DNA of 52,377 bases, from the NCBI RefSeq assembly GCF_014451325.2, contig NZ_JACSCH020000032.1, positions 1-52,377 on the forward strand, in the 5' to 3' direction. The translations under genes and the position numbers were made by a program. The notes below the pieces were generated by a model. The model searched no databases. It saw nothing but the letters and a program-made list of their open reading frames with translations, and was not told where the DNA came from. Source of the stretch: Streptomyces sp. CB02980 (GTDB taxonomy: Bacteria; Actinomycetota; Actinomycetes; Streptomycetales; Streptomycetaceae). Positions 42,759-52,158 of the stretch are shown in pieces. The first letter of the stretch is position 1, and every line of letters begins with the position of its first letter.

Positions 42759-45700
42759 ATGACTGTCCAGCACGTAGTCCGCAGGCGGACGGGTGTGACC
42801 ATCCTCCTGGCCATGGTGCTCACCATGTCCGGGCTGACCTCGCCCGGACTGTTACCCAGCGCCGCCGCGACGGTGCCGGACGCCGGGTCGGCCGTCACCG
42901 GGCCGGAGGGGCCGGAGGGCACGTCGTTCAACCCGAACCAGATCAAGGACATCAAGGCGGCCGACCCCGGTTCCGGGGTGAACCTGGTCGAGGCGCCCTC
43001 GGCGAACAACAGCGGTGACGCGCGGTTGTCGTACCCGCTGGAGGTGCCGAAGGGCCGCGCGGGCCTGGAGCCGAGTCTGGCCGTCACCTACAACTCCTCG
43101 GGGACGAACGGGTGGCTCGGCGTCGGCTGGGACCTAGCCACCCCGATGGTCACGGTCGACACACGGTGGGGCGTGCCGCGCTACGACGCCGGACTGGAGA
43201 CCGAGACCTACCTGCTCAACGGCGAGCAGCTGACCCCAGTGGCGCACCGGAGCGCGTTGCAGGCGCGCACTGCGGAGAAGGTGTTCCACTCCCGAGTGGA
43301 GGGCTCGTTCGACCGGATCGTGCGCCACGGCGACAGCCCCACGAACTACTGGTGGGAGGTCACCGACAAGCAGGGTGTCCGGACGCTCTTCGGCGGCACG
43401 GCCGACAGCACGCTGGCCGACGGCTCGGGTCGCGTCGCCACCTGGGCGGCGCGGGAGATCCGCGACGGCAACGACAACGTCCTGCGCTACCGGTACGTCA
43501 AGGTGGCTGACGGCGGCACGGCGGGCTCCACGGTGCCGGGCAGCGAGCTGTACCCGCAGAAGATCACCTACACCGGCCACGGCGACACCGACGGCAGGTA
43601 CTCGGTGACGTTCGTCCGGGACCGTGAGCGCGGCGAGCCCCGCCGGGCGGACGTACGGATCGACGCCAGGTACGGGTTCAAGAAGGTCACCGCCGACCTG
43701 CTGCGGCGCGTCGAGGTCAAGCTGGACGACCAGCTGATCCGCGCCTACGAGCTGAACTACCGGACCGGCGCGTTCGCCAAGACGCTGCTCACCTCGGTGT
43801 CGCAGTTCAGCGAGAGCAACAAGCTGTTCAACACCCACACGTTCGACTACTTCGACGAGGTACGCGACCAGTCGGGCAACTACAACGCCTTCGCCGACGC
43901 GGCGGGTTGGTCGGTGCCGGACGACGACCTCGGGGTGAACATCCGCGAGGGCGAGGCCAGCGCGATCTCGGCGAACACATCGGCCGGCTTCGGCGCGCAC
44001 CTGTTCGCGGGCTACAACGTGCAGGGGCTGCCGACCAAGGAGGGCTCCGTCGGGTTGAAGGTCGGGTTCAGCGCGGGCCAGTCCGACGGCCTGTCGGCGC
44101 TGGCCGATGTGAACGGCGACAACCTGCCGGACAAGGTGTTCCGCAAGAACAAGGACGTGTTCTACCGTCCCAATCTGGCCACACCGGGCGGTGAGCCGAA
44201 GTTCGGCGACACTCCGATCAAGCTCCCCCACCTCCCGGGAATCTCGACCGAGCGCACGCTGTCCGGCACCATCGGCGTCGAGTCGTACGTCCTCACCACC
44301 TCGGCCCAGCTGGACTTCGTGGGCACCACGACCACCTCGGACCGGTTCTTCAGCGACGTCAACGGCGACGGCATAGCCGACCTGGTGAACAACGGCGGTG
44401 TGCTCTTCGGCTACCTGGATGCGAATGGGCAACCCGCGTACAGCGCGGACTCCACCCGCACCCCGGTGCCGATCGAGGGCGGCGCGGTGACCGGCGAGAT
44501 CGTCGGCGATCAGACAGCGCAGTTCAACCAGCAGGTGGACAATTCGCCACTCCTTGACACGGTGCGCCGCTGGGTCGCGCCGTTCGACGGCAACGTCCGC
44601 GTGGACGGCGGCGTGCAGCTGACGCAGGACCCCTCCCCGGCTCGGGCGGCCTACACCAAGGCCGACGGCGTGCGGGTCACCATCCAGCACAAGGACGCCG
44701 AGCTCTGGGCGCAGCGGATCGGCCCCGACGACCACACCGAGTTCACGCCGGGCAACGTGGCGTCGATCCCGGTGAAGAAGGGCGACGCGCTCTACTTCCG
44801 CACACAGTCCATTCTGGACGGCAAGTACGACACCGTGGCGTGGGACCCGGCGATCACCTACACCAACCTGCCGGCCGGCGCGGACGCGAACGGGTTGGCG
44901 AACACCGTGTTCCGCGCGTCGTCCGACTTCACCTTCGGCGGCCGGCCGTCCTTGGTGACCGTGCCGGTGAACGGCACGTTGCGGCTGACCGGTGACGTGG
45001 TCAAGAACAAGGCGACCTCGGACGACGTGACCGTCGTGATCGAGAAGGGCAACGGCGTCCACCCCGGCACGGAGGTGTTCCGCAAGGTCCTGCCCGCCGC
45101 GTCGACCGGCACCTCCGCAATCGACGTGAGCATTCCGGTCAAGACGTTCGAGAAGATGTCGTGGAAGCTGAAGACCGACTCCCCGATCGACGCCTCCGCG
45201 GTGAGCTGGGAGCCCAAGGCGCACTACACGGCCGCGCAGGGGGTCGAATCGGTCGTCGACGCCGCAGGCGAACCCACGCTGGTGATCACCCCGCCGTACG
45301 ACATGAACATGTTCCCGGCGGACACCCTCACCGCGCCGCAGCAGTCCTACAAGGCGACCAAGACCGGCCAGTTGAAGGTGCGGCCGAAGGTCTCCTTCAA
45401 CTTCAACCTCCTCGGTGACGCCAAGATCGCGCTCACGGTGAAGAAGCGCGGCGGACAGCTGCTCGGCAAACGCGTCTTCCAAGCCAAGGACACCTCCCCC
45501 TTCGGTGGCCCGAACCTGGACCTGACCGTGCCGGTCACCGCCGGCGACGATCTCTACATCGACTACTCCACGACGGAGACCGGACTGCTCGGCCTGCTCG
45601 TCGAGCAGTCCGCGTCGGTCACCTATGACGTGACCTCGAGCTGGCCGACCTTCACCCCGGCGCCCAGCGCCATGCACGCCTCCGTCGGGCAGGGCGCATT

Positions 45701-48700
45701 CGCCCAGCCCTACCGCGGCTGGGGTGTGATCGGCTACCAGGGCAACCGCGACCGCGCCACCCAACCGCTCAAGCAGGCCGAACTCACGCTGGATCAGAGC
45801 TTCAAGAACGCGCTTCCCAAGGAGCCCAAGGAAGCAGACGTCGCGCCTTTCGCCGCGAATCCCCGGCTCACCATGCCACGCCTTGCGGTGTTCGCCCCCG
45901 TTCCCGCCATGGGCGGCTGGGCCGCTCAGGACGAGTCCTCCTGGGTCACCCCCGCGATGGCGACCAGTTCCCGCCTCGGCGCGGACACCATCGACATCGT
46001 CACCGACGCCGACGTGGCGGGCGACCGGGCGGTGATGCGCCGCGGTGTCACCGGCCAGGTGTCGGCCACCCTCGCGGCCGGCCCGTTCGGCGGCACCGTA
46101 GTCGGCGGGATCACCGCGGGTTCGGTCGACTACCTCGACCTCAACGGCGACAGCTACCCCGACGTCGTGGGCGCCAAGGAGATCCAGTTCTCCGACATGA
46201 CCGGCGCGCTCGGCGCCACGCGTGGCACCCTCGGCGGCAACGTCCGCGAGGCGGACAACGTCTCCGGCAACGTGTCGTACTCCGCGGGCAGCGAGTCCGC
46301 CACCATCGCCAGCGCCCTGGGCATGGCCGCGCCCGACGCGGGCACCAGCGCCAACACCGCCACCACCGGCGCGGTCCAACCGTCGCTCGGCATCGGCGGC
46401 AGCCTCGGCGGCGGCGAGTCCGACGTCCGCGTCGACCTGCTCGACATCAACGGGGACGGGCTGCCGGACAAGGTGTTCGGCAACGGCGACGCCCAGTTGA
46501 ACCTCGGCTACTCCTTCGCGGCCCGCGAACCCTGGTCGGCCGGACCGATCAACGACGCGTCCACCCGCAACGTCGGAGTCAACCTCGGGTTCAACGTCGA
46601 CCGCTACGGTTTCGCGGGCGGCGTCTCCGCCGAGCTGGGAACCTCGTTCACCAACGCGAGCATGATGGACGTCAACGGCGACGGCCTCACCGACCGGGTC
46701 TTCACCGACGGAGCCAACCCGATCAAGGTCGCGGTCAACACCGGCACCAGTTTCGCCGCGCCCGCCCCCTTCCGCGGCAGCTTCCCCGAGATCGCCATCG
46801 ACAAGAACGCCAGTCTCGGCGGGGGCGTCTACTTCACCGTCGGCCTGCCCACTCCCGTCGGCGTCTTCGTCTTCAACCCCGGCGTCAACGCGTCCACCGG
46901 CATCAGCAGAGCCGAAACCAGCCTGCGCGACGTCAACGGCGACGGCCTCGCCGACCACGTCAAGTCCACCCGGGACAACGAACTCCTCGTCGCGGTCAAC
47001 AAGACCGGTCGCACCAACCTGCTGCGCTCGGTCAGCCGGCCGATGGGCGCCCGTATCGACCTGGACTACACCCGAACGGGCAACACCGCCGCCATGCCGG
47101 AGAGCCGCTGGGTGCTGTCCCGCACGTCGGTGTTCGACGGGCTCGCGGGAGATGGCGCCGACACCCGGCTGACCACCTTCCGCTACGAGCAGGGCCGCTA
47201 CGACCGGTTGGAGCGTGAGTTCCTCGGCTTCGGCCGCGTGGTGACCGAGAACCGCGACACCGGTACGGACAACGCCATTCTCCGCACGGTGACCGACGAG
47301 TACCGCACCGACGGATACGTGAGCCGCGGCCTGCTCACCCGCACGCTGACCGAGGACGGCGCCGGCCGCCCGTACCGCGAGACACTCAACACCTACCGGC
47401 TGCTCGACACCTCCACGGGCGAGGCAGCCGACCCGAAGAGCCGCACCGCCACCGTCTTCCCGCAGCTCACCCACATCGAGGAAAAGCACTACGAAGGCAC
47501 GGCCGCCGCAGGGAAGTCCACATTCACCGACCTTTCCTACGACGAGTACGGCAACGTCACCCGCACCTTCGCCACGGGCGACGAGGGCACTGCGGACGAC
47601 CTGGAGACCACGTACGCGTACAGCGGCTCCGACACACAGTGCCGCGGCCGGAACCTCGTCGGCACCGCCAACGCGATACGGCAGAAGGCCGCGGCCACCG
47701 GCACGCTCCTCCGCCACCGCGAATCCGCCGTCGACTGCGCGACCGGCACCGTGCATCAGGTACGCGAGTACCTCGACGACGACACCCCGGCCGTCTCCGA
47801 CCTGACGTACCACCCGGACGGGAACCTGAAATCGGTGACCGGTCCGGCCAACGCGAAGGGGCAGCGGTACAGGCTGGAGTACGGCTACGACAGCACCGTC
47901 GGCGTACACGTCGAGTCCGTCGAGGACAGCTTCGGCTACCGCTCGTCCACGGCGTACAACCTCAAGTACGGCCAGCCCGAGCGGAACACCGACCACAACG
48001 GCCAGCCGCTCCAGATGTCCTACGACAGCGTCGGCCGGCTCGACAAGGTGACCGGGCCGTATGAGAAGGACGGCGACCAGGCCACGATCACCTTCGGCTA
48101 CCACCCCGAGGCGACCGTCCCGTACGCCACGACCAAGCACCTCGACCGTGCCGCCTCAGGTGTGCGCGACGACACCATCGACACCGTCACGTTCAGCGAC
48201 GGCCTGGGGCGTGTCCTGCAGACCAAGAAGGACGCCTCGGTGTCCGCCTCGCCCGGGGCCACCCCGTCCCAGGTGATGACGGTCTCCGGGCGGCTGAAGT
48301 TCGACTCCTTCGGCCGCGCCGTGGAGAAGTACTACCCGGTGACCGAGGACAAGGGAGCCGCAAACAGCACGTTCAACGCCTCCTTCGACTCCGTGACACC
48401 CACTAAGGACACCTTCGACGTCCTGGACCGGTCGGTCAGGACGGTGCAACCGGACGGCGTCACCACCAGCACCGTCTACGGCTTCGGCGAGGACCGGGCG
48501 GGCACGACCCGCTTCGAGCGGACAGTGACCGACGGCAACGGCAAGGAGCGCCGCACCTACACCGACGTCTGGGGTGCCACTACCTCGGTGAAGGAGTTCA
48601 ACGGCTCCTCGGAGATCTGGACCAGCTACGCGTACGACCCCACAGGTCAGGTCACGACGATCACCGACGACAAGAACAACGTCACGCGCGCCGGCTACGA

Positions 48701-51614
48701 CGCACTGGGACGCCGCATTTCGTTCGACAGCCCGGACGCCGGGCGTTCCGAGACCCGCTACGACCTCGCTGGGAACGTCACGTCGAAGATCACCGCGAAC
48801 CTGCGGGCAGCGGACAAGGCCGTCGAGTACGACTACGAGTACTCGCGGCTGAAGGCCATCCGCTACCCGACATTCCCGGACAACAACATCTCCTATGAGT
48901 ACGGAGCCCCCGGCGCGCCGGACAACGCGGCCTCGCGCGTCACCGAGGTCCACGACGCGGCGGGAACGGTGCAGCGCGCGTACGGGGCGCTGGGCGAGGT
49001 GATCAAGGAGACCCGCACGATCACTGCGGTCCGCGACGCCCCGCGCACCTACACCACCGCATGGCGCTACGACGCCTTCAACCGCGCGCTGCAGATGACC
49101 TATCCCGACGGCGAGGTCCTGACCTACGACTACGACTCGGGCGGCCAGGTCAGCCGGGCCACCGGATCCAAAAACGGCACCAGCTACACGTACCTGGACC
49201 GGCTCGACTACGACAAATTCGGGCAGAAGATTCTCCAGCAGACCGGGAACGGGGTCCGCACCACCTACAGCTACGACACCGAGGACCGCCGACTCGGAGC
49301 ACTGAAGTCCGTGGCCCCGGGCGGAACCGCGTTCCAGAACCTGGGCTACACGTACGACAAGATCGGCAACATCACCTCGCTGGCCAACAACGCGCCGCAA
49401 GGCGGGGACATCGGCGGTCCGAGCAGCCAGACCTACGGATACGACGACCAGTACCGGCTCACCTCCGCATCCGGCCAGTACACGGACAAGAACAACGCGG
49501 TCAACACGTACACGCTGAGCCTGGGCTACGACTCGATCCACAACACCACGAGCAAGTCGCAGACCCACGAGGTCACCGGCGGCACTCCGGCCTTCCCGGT
49601 CGGAGGCGGCGGAGCCGGGCCGATCGAACCGGTCGAGGACCCGTCCAACCCGGGCGACGTCCAGGACCGGACGACGTACGACTACACATACGCCTATGAC
49701 GGAGCCAGGCCGCATGCCCCGACCAAGGTCGGTCCGATCGACCATGCCTACGACGCCAACGGCAACCTGACGAGCACGGTCAACACGGCCGTCGCCGACA
49801 AGCGCCGGCAGTACGTGTGGGACGAGGAGAACCGCCTCGTCTGCAACCAGGACACAGCGACCGGCACCCTCACTCAGGATCCGAGCGGCTGCGCCGGCGC
49901 CACCGTCTCCTACGTCTACGACGACAAGGGCGACCGCCTCGTCAAGCGGAGCGACGACGGGCTCTCGCTCTACCCGAACCGGTACTACAGCGAACGCGAC
50001 ACCACCGGCTACAAGCACGTCTTCGTCGGCGACAGCCGGGTGACGACCAAGACCGTCGCGACCACCGGTGCCGAGGACACTCAGCAGTTCTTCCACGCCG
50101 ACCACATCGGCTCCTCCGGCTACGTCACCGACAGGCAGGGCAAGGTCACCGAGCACCTGGAGTACTTCCCGTACGGGGAGACCTGGGTGGAGGAACGGAC
50201 CGGACAGGCGGACACGCCCTACCAGTTCACCGGCAAGGAACTCGACGTAGAGACCGGGCTCTACTACTACGGAGCCCGCTACTACAACCCACGGACCCAG
50301 CTCTGGGCGAGCACCGACCCGGCGCTTCCCGACTACCTCGACGGGGGCATGGCGGGCGGCATCGCCGAGCCGCGCAACCTCGCCGCCTACACCTACACCC
50401 ACAACAATCCGGTCAAGCTCACCGACCCGACCGGCAAGTGGCCGAAGATGCCGTCCTGGAAGACGATCGGCCACACCACCCTCGACGTCGTCGGCATGGT
50501 CCCGGTCGTCGGTGAGGTCGCCGACCTGGGCAATGCGGGCTGGTACGCCGCGGAAGGCGACTACGTCAACGCCGGCCTCTCAGCCGCCTCGGCCATCCCG
50601 GGCGCGGGCTACGCGGCGAACGCCGCCAAGTACGGCAACAAGGCACTCGACGCCACACAGGCCGCCAAGACCGCCAACAACGCCGCCGATGCGGCAACGA
50701 CGGCCAAAGCGGCCGACACCGCACCCGTACCGAAGGCGGCAGACAGCCCTCCCGCACCAAAACCGGCCGACAGCGGACCCGCCCCCAAGGCCGCCGACAA
50801 CGGGGCGGGGAGCTGCGGCACCGGCAACAGCTTCACCCCGGGCACCGGGGTCATGATGGCCGACGGCAACCACAAGGCCATAGAACAGGTGCGCGTCGGC
50901 GACAAGGTCACCGCCACCGACCCGGTGACCGGCGAAACCGGGCCGCGCACGGTCACCGCGCTCATCACCGGTGAGGGCGAGAAGAATCTGGTCGAGATCA
51001 CCGTCACCAACCCCGGCAGACATCCGGGCAAGGTCGTCGCGACGGACAACCACCCGTTCTGGGCACCCGAACTCGGCAAATGGCTCTACGCCAAGGAAAT
51101 ACTCCCCGGCACACTCCTACAGACCGGCAACGGCTCCTACACCCAGGTGAGCGCCGTGCGTGCGTGGACCCAGCACAAGCGGGTCCACAACCTCACGGTC
51201 GACGACCTGCACACCTACTACGTGCTGGCGGGGGCTACCCAGGTCCTGGTTCACAACAGCAGCTGTGGCGACGTCGGTCTGGGGTCGGGCGAAGGATCTG
51301 CTGACGCCTTGAAGTCTTTCACCTCACCGAAGCCGGAGACTGAGTTCGTCTTCGACTCCGACGCCGGAAGGTTTCTGGCGGGAGATCGTGAACGAATTCC
51401 CGGAGGCCTCAGTCCCCACGAGCAACTGGCAGAACACGCGGGGATGGACAGAGGGACAGTGCTGGGTGGCACACTCTTCCGAGATAACGGCCTCCTGGTG
51501 TTCACGGAAAACAGTGGTCACTATGGTCACAGATGGACGGATGCTGCACGCCAGCAGTTCCAGAAGTTCATGGGCGATCACGGGATTGAATTCGACTACA
51601 GGCCATGGGGTTGA
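42759..51614 (+). CDS. Secreted SpvB/Tc/RHS-type polymorphic toxin with HINT and C-terminal toxin domain
   Basis: A 2951-aa protein from the ATG at 42759 (a TTG directly before is possible). A signal peptide occupies residues 1-37, with a TTA codon at residue 32. An SpvB-like domain follows (about 60-400, LSYPLEVPKGRAGLEPSLAV, TNGWLGVGWDL). FG-GAP Asp loops occur (DVNGDNLPDKV, DVNGDGIADL, DINGDGLPDKV) together with a Tc-toxin B middle region. YD/RHS repeats run from about 1560 to 2490, and the RHS core is FTGKELDVETGLYYYGARYY. After an Ala/Pro linker the HINT domain spans about 2690-2835 (SFTPGTGVMMADG, ATDNHPFW, VLVHNSSC). The last 115 residues (FVFDSDAGRFLAG, ENSGHYGHRW) may be a type-43-like toxin. 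The shell likely encloses the toxin until release. Confidence 0.92.
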   Translation: MTVQHVVRRRTGVTILLAMVLTMSGLTSPGLLPSAAATVPDAGSAVTGPEGPEGTSFNPNQIKDIKAADPGSGVNLVEAPSANNSGDARLSYPLEVPKGRAGLEPSLAVTYNSSGTNGWLGVGWDLATPMVTVDTRWGVPRYDAGLETETYLLNGEQLTPVAHRSALQARTAEKVFHSRVEGSFDRIVRHGDSPTNYWWEVTDKQGVRTLFGGTADSTLADGSGRVATWAAREIRDGNDNVLRYRYVKVADGGTAGSTVPGSELYPQKITYTGHGDTDGRYSVTFVRDRERGEPRRADVRIDARYGFKKVTADLLRRVEVKLDDQLIRAYELNYRTGAFAKTLLTSVSQFSESNKLFNTHTFDYFDEVRDQSGNYNAFADAAGWSVPDDDLGVNIREGEASAISANTSAGFGAHLFAGYNVQGLPTKEGSVGLKVGFSAGQSDGLSALADVNGDNLPDKVFRKNKDVFYRPNLATPGGEPKFGDTPIKLPHLPGISTERTLSGTIGVESYVLTTSAQLDFVGTTTTSDRFFSDVNGDGIADLVNNGGVLFGYLDANGQPAYSADSTRTPVPIEGGAVTGEIVGDQTAQFNQQVDNSPLLDTVRRWVAPFDGNVRVDGGVQLTQDPSPARAAYTKADGVRVTIQHKDAELWAQRIGPDDHTEFTPGNVASIPVKKGDALYFRTQSILDGKYDTVAWDPAITYTNLPAGADANGLANTVFRASSDFTFGGRPSLVTVPVNGTLRLTGDVVKNKATSDDVTVVIEKGNGVHPGTEVFRKVLPAASTGTSAIDVSIPVKTFEKMSWKLKTDSPIDASAVSWEPKAHYTAAQGVESVVDAAGEPTLVITPPYDMNMFPADTLTAPQQSYKATKTGQLKVRPKVSFNFNLLGDAKIALTVKKRGGQLLGKRVFQAKDTSPFGGPNLDLTVPVTAGDDLYIDYSTTETGLLGLLVEQSASVTYDVTSSWPTFTPAPSAMHASVGQGAFAQPYRGWGVIGYQGNRDRATQPLKQAELTLDQSFKNALPKEPKEADVAPFAANPRLTMPRLAVFAPVPAMGGWAAQDESSWVTPAMATSSRLGADTIDIVTDADVAGDRAVMRRGVTGQVSATLAAGPFGGTVVGGITAGSVDYLDLNGDSYPDVVGAKEIQFSDMTGALGATRGTLGGNVREADNVSGNVSYSAGSESATIASALGMAAPDAGTSANTATTGAVQPSLGIGGSLGGGESDVRVDLLDINGDGLPDKVFGNGDAQLNLGYSFAAREPWSAGPINDASTRNVGVNLGFNVDRYGFAGGVSAELGTSFTNASMMDVNGDGLTDRVFTDGANPIKVAVNTGTSFAAPAPFRGSFPEIAIDKNASLGGGVYFTVGLPTPVGVFVFNPGVNASTGISRAETSLRDVNGDGLADHVKSTRDNELLVAVNKTGRTNLLRSVSRPMGARIDLDYTRTGNTAAMPESRWVLSRTSVFDGLAGDGADTRLTTFRYEQGRYDRLEREFLGFGRVVTENRDTGTDNAILRTVTDEYRTDGYVSRGLLTRTLTEDGAGRPYRETLNTYRLLDTSTGEAADPKSRTATVFPQLTHIEEKHYEGTAAAGKSTFTDLSYDEYGNVTRTFATGDEGTADDLETTYAYSGSDTQCRGRNLVGTANAIRQKAAATGTLLRHRESAVDCATGTVHQVREYLDDDTPAVSDLTYHPDGNLKSVTGPANAKGQRYRLEYGYDSTVGVHVESVEDSFGYRSSTAYNLKYGQPERNTDHNGQPLQMSYDSVGRLDKVTGPYEKDGDQATITFGYHPEATVPYATTKHLDRAASGVRDDTIDTVTFSDGLGRVLQTKKDASVSASPGATPSQVMTVSGRLKFDSFGRAVEKYYPVTEDKGAANSTFNASFDSVTPTKDTFDVLDRSVRTVQPDGVTTSTVYGFGEDRAGTTRFERTVTDGNGKERRTYTDVWGATTSVKEFNGSSEIWTSYAYDPTGQVTTITDDKNNVTRAGYDALGRRISFDSPDAGRSETRYDLAGNVTSKITANLRAADKAVEYDYEYSRLKAIRYPTFPDNNISYEYGAPGAPDNAASRVTEVHDAAGTVQRAYGALGEVIKETRTITAVRDAPRTYTTAWRYDAFNRALQMTYPDGEVLTYDYDSGGQVSRATGSKNGTSYTYLDRLDYDKFGQKILQQTGNGVRTTYSYDTEDRRLGALKSVAPGGTAFQNLGYTYDKIGNITSLANNAPQGGDIGGPSSQTYGYDDQYRLTSASGQYTDKNNAVNTYTLSLGYDSIHNTTSKSQTHEVTGGTPAFPVGGGGAGPIEPVEDPSNPGDVQDRTTYDYTYAYDGARPHAPTKVGPIDHAYDANGNLTSTVNTAVADKRRQYVWDEENRLVCNQDTATGTLTQDPSGCAGATVSYVYDDKGDRLVKRSDDGLSLYPNRYYSERDTTGYKHVFVGDSRVTTKTVATTGAEDTQQFFHADHIGSSGYVTDRQGKVTEHLEYFPYGETWVEERTGQADTPYQFTGKELDVETGLYYYGARYYNPRTQLWASTDPALPDYLDGGMAGGIAEPRNLAAYTYTHNNPVKLTDPTGKWPKMPSWKTIGHTTLDVVGMVPVVGEVADLGNAGWYAAEGDYVNAGLSAASAIPGAGYAANAAKYGNKALDATQAAKTANNAADAATTAKAADTAPVPKAADSPPAPKPADSGPAPKAADNGAGSCGTGNSFTPGTGVMMADGNHKAIEQVRVGDKVTATDPVTGETGPRTVTALITGEGEKNLVEITVTNPGRHPGKVVATDNHPFWAPELGKWLYAKEILPGTLLQTGNGSYTQVSAVRAWTQHKRVHNLTVDDLHTYYVLAGATQVLVHNSSCGDVGLGSGEGSADALKSFTSPKPETEFVFDSDAGRFLAGDRERIPGGLSPHEQLAEHAGMDRGTVLGGTLFRDNGLLVFTENSGHYGHRWTDAARQQFQKFMGDHGIEFDYRPWG

Positions 51615-51615
51615 G

Positions 51616-52041
51616 ATGGGAAACTGGACTCCAGTGGTGTACCGGGGGGACGGGGCGTGGATTGGGGTCATGCCCGATGGCCGGATCGGCGTAGGCGTGG
51701 AGTCAGAAGGTCGGTCCTCGCTTGAGGGATCAGGATTCGTTCCCATGTGGCCGTATTTGGAGCGTGACCTCTCTGCGTGCTTGGCCGATTTTTCCCGATC
51801 GTGGGATCATCTCGGTCAGGGTGGCGTTCCAACCCCTGAGAAGCTCATCGAAATGACAGTGGAGACGGCGTGGAAGTCCGGCCGGCCATACTGGATGGAG
51901 CTAGCCGCAATGTGGGCTACCGAGATGGCTCAGCGACGGGATTTTGACCAAGAGGCCGTTCGGACACTCCTCCTTGACATAGCTGATTCGGAGGCGCTGC
52001 CGCCAGAACTGCGGGATCAAGCTCGGGGCGCTGGCAGGTGA
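51616..52041 (+). CDS. Probable immunity protein for the RHS toxin
   Basis: A 141-aa cytoplasmic protein. The ATG at 51616 lies one base after the toxin stop (TGAGATG), so translation is probably coupled. It has no signal peptide. The N-terminal half is beta-rich with short strands (MGNWTPVVYRGDGAWIGVMP, GRIGVGVESEGR). The C-terminal half is helical (LSACLADFSRSWDHL, YWMELAAMWATEMAQRRDF, AVRTLLLDIADSEALPPELR), with lower GC than the toxin core. I do not recognise a family. The role follows from position and size: immunity genes sit directly after the exchangeable toxin tip. Confidence 0.65.
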   Translation: MGNWTPVVYRGDGAWIGVMPDGRIGVGVESEGRSSLEGSGFVPMWPYLERDLSACLADFSRSWDHLGQGGVPTPEKLIEMTVETAWKSGRPYWMELAAMWATEMAQRRDFDQEAVRTLLLDIADSEALPPELRDQARGAGR

Positions 52042-52122
52042 GCGGACCGGAACCCGAAGGGCCACCAAAACGGGATTGATCATCCCTGAACGCGTCTCGA
52101 AGCCATTGCTTCATCAGAAGAT

Positions 52123-52158
52123 CTGAAGCCCCACCAGATGCGACTGGTGGGGCTTCAG
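52123..52158 (+). terminator. Terminator of the RHS toxin-immunity operon
   Basis: CTGAAGCCCCACCAG and CTGGTGGGGCTTCAG form a perfect 15-bp stem with a 6-nt loop, 81 bp past the immunity stop. It is the strongest hairpin at this end of the window. The remaining 219 bp to the right hold no gene I can support. Confidence 0.8.

Noticed and set aside
43134..48140. 1668-codon open frame antisense to the RHS toxin gene
   Set aside because: High-GC DNA leaves long open antisense frames. The translation is low-complexity Val/Gly/Arg/His without domain motifs, and the plus-strand frame has clear SpvB and RHS motifs.
48156..50474. 772-codon open frame antisense to the RHS repeats
   Set aside because: Same reason: no motifs, no RBS, and it fully overlaps YD/RHS repeats on the other strand.
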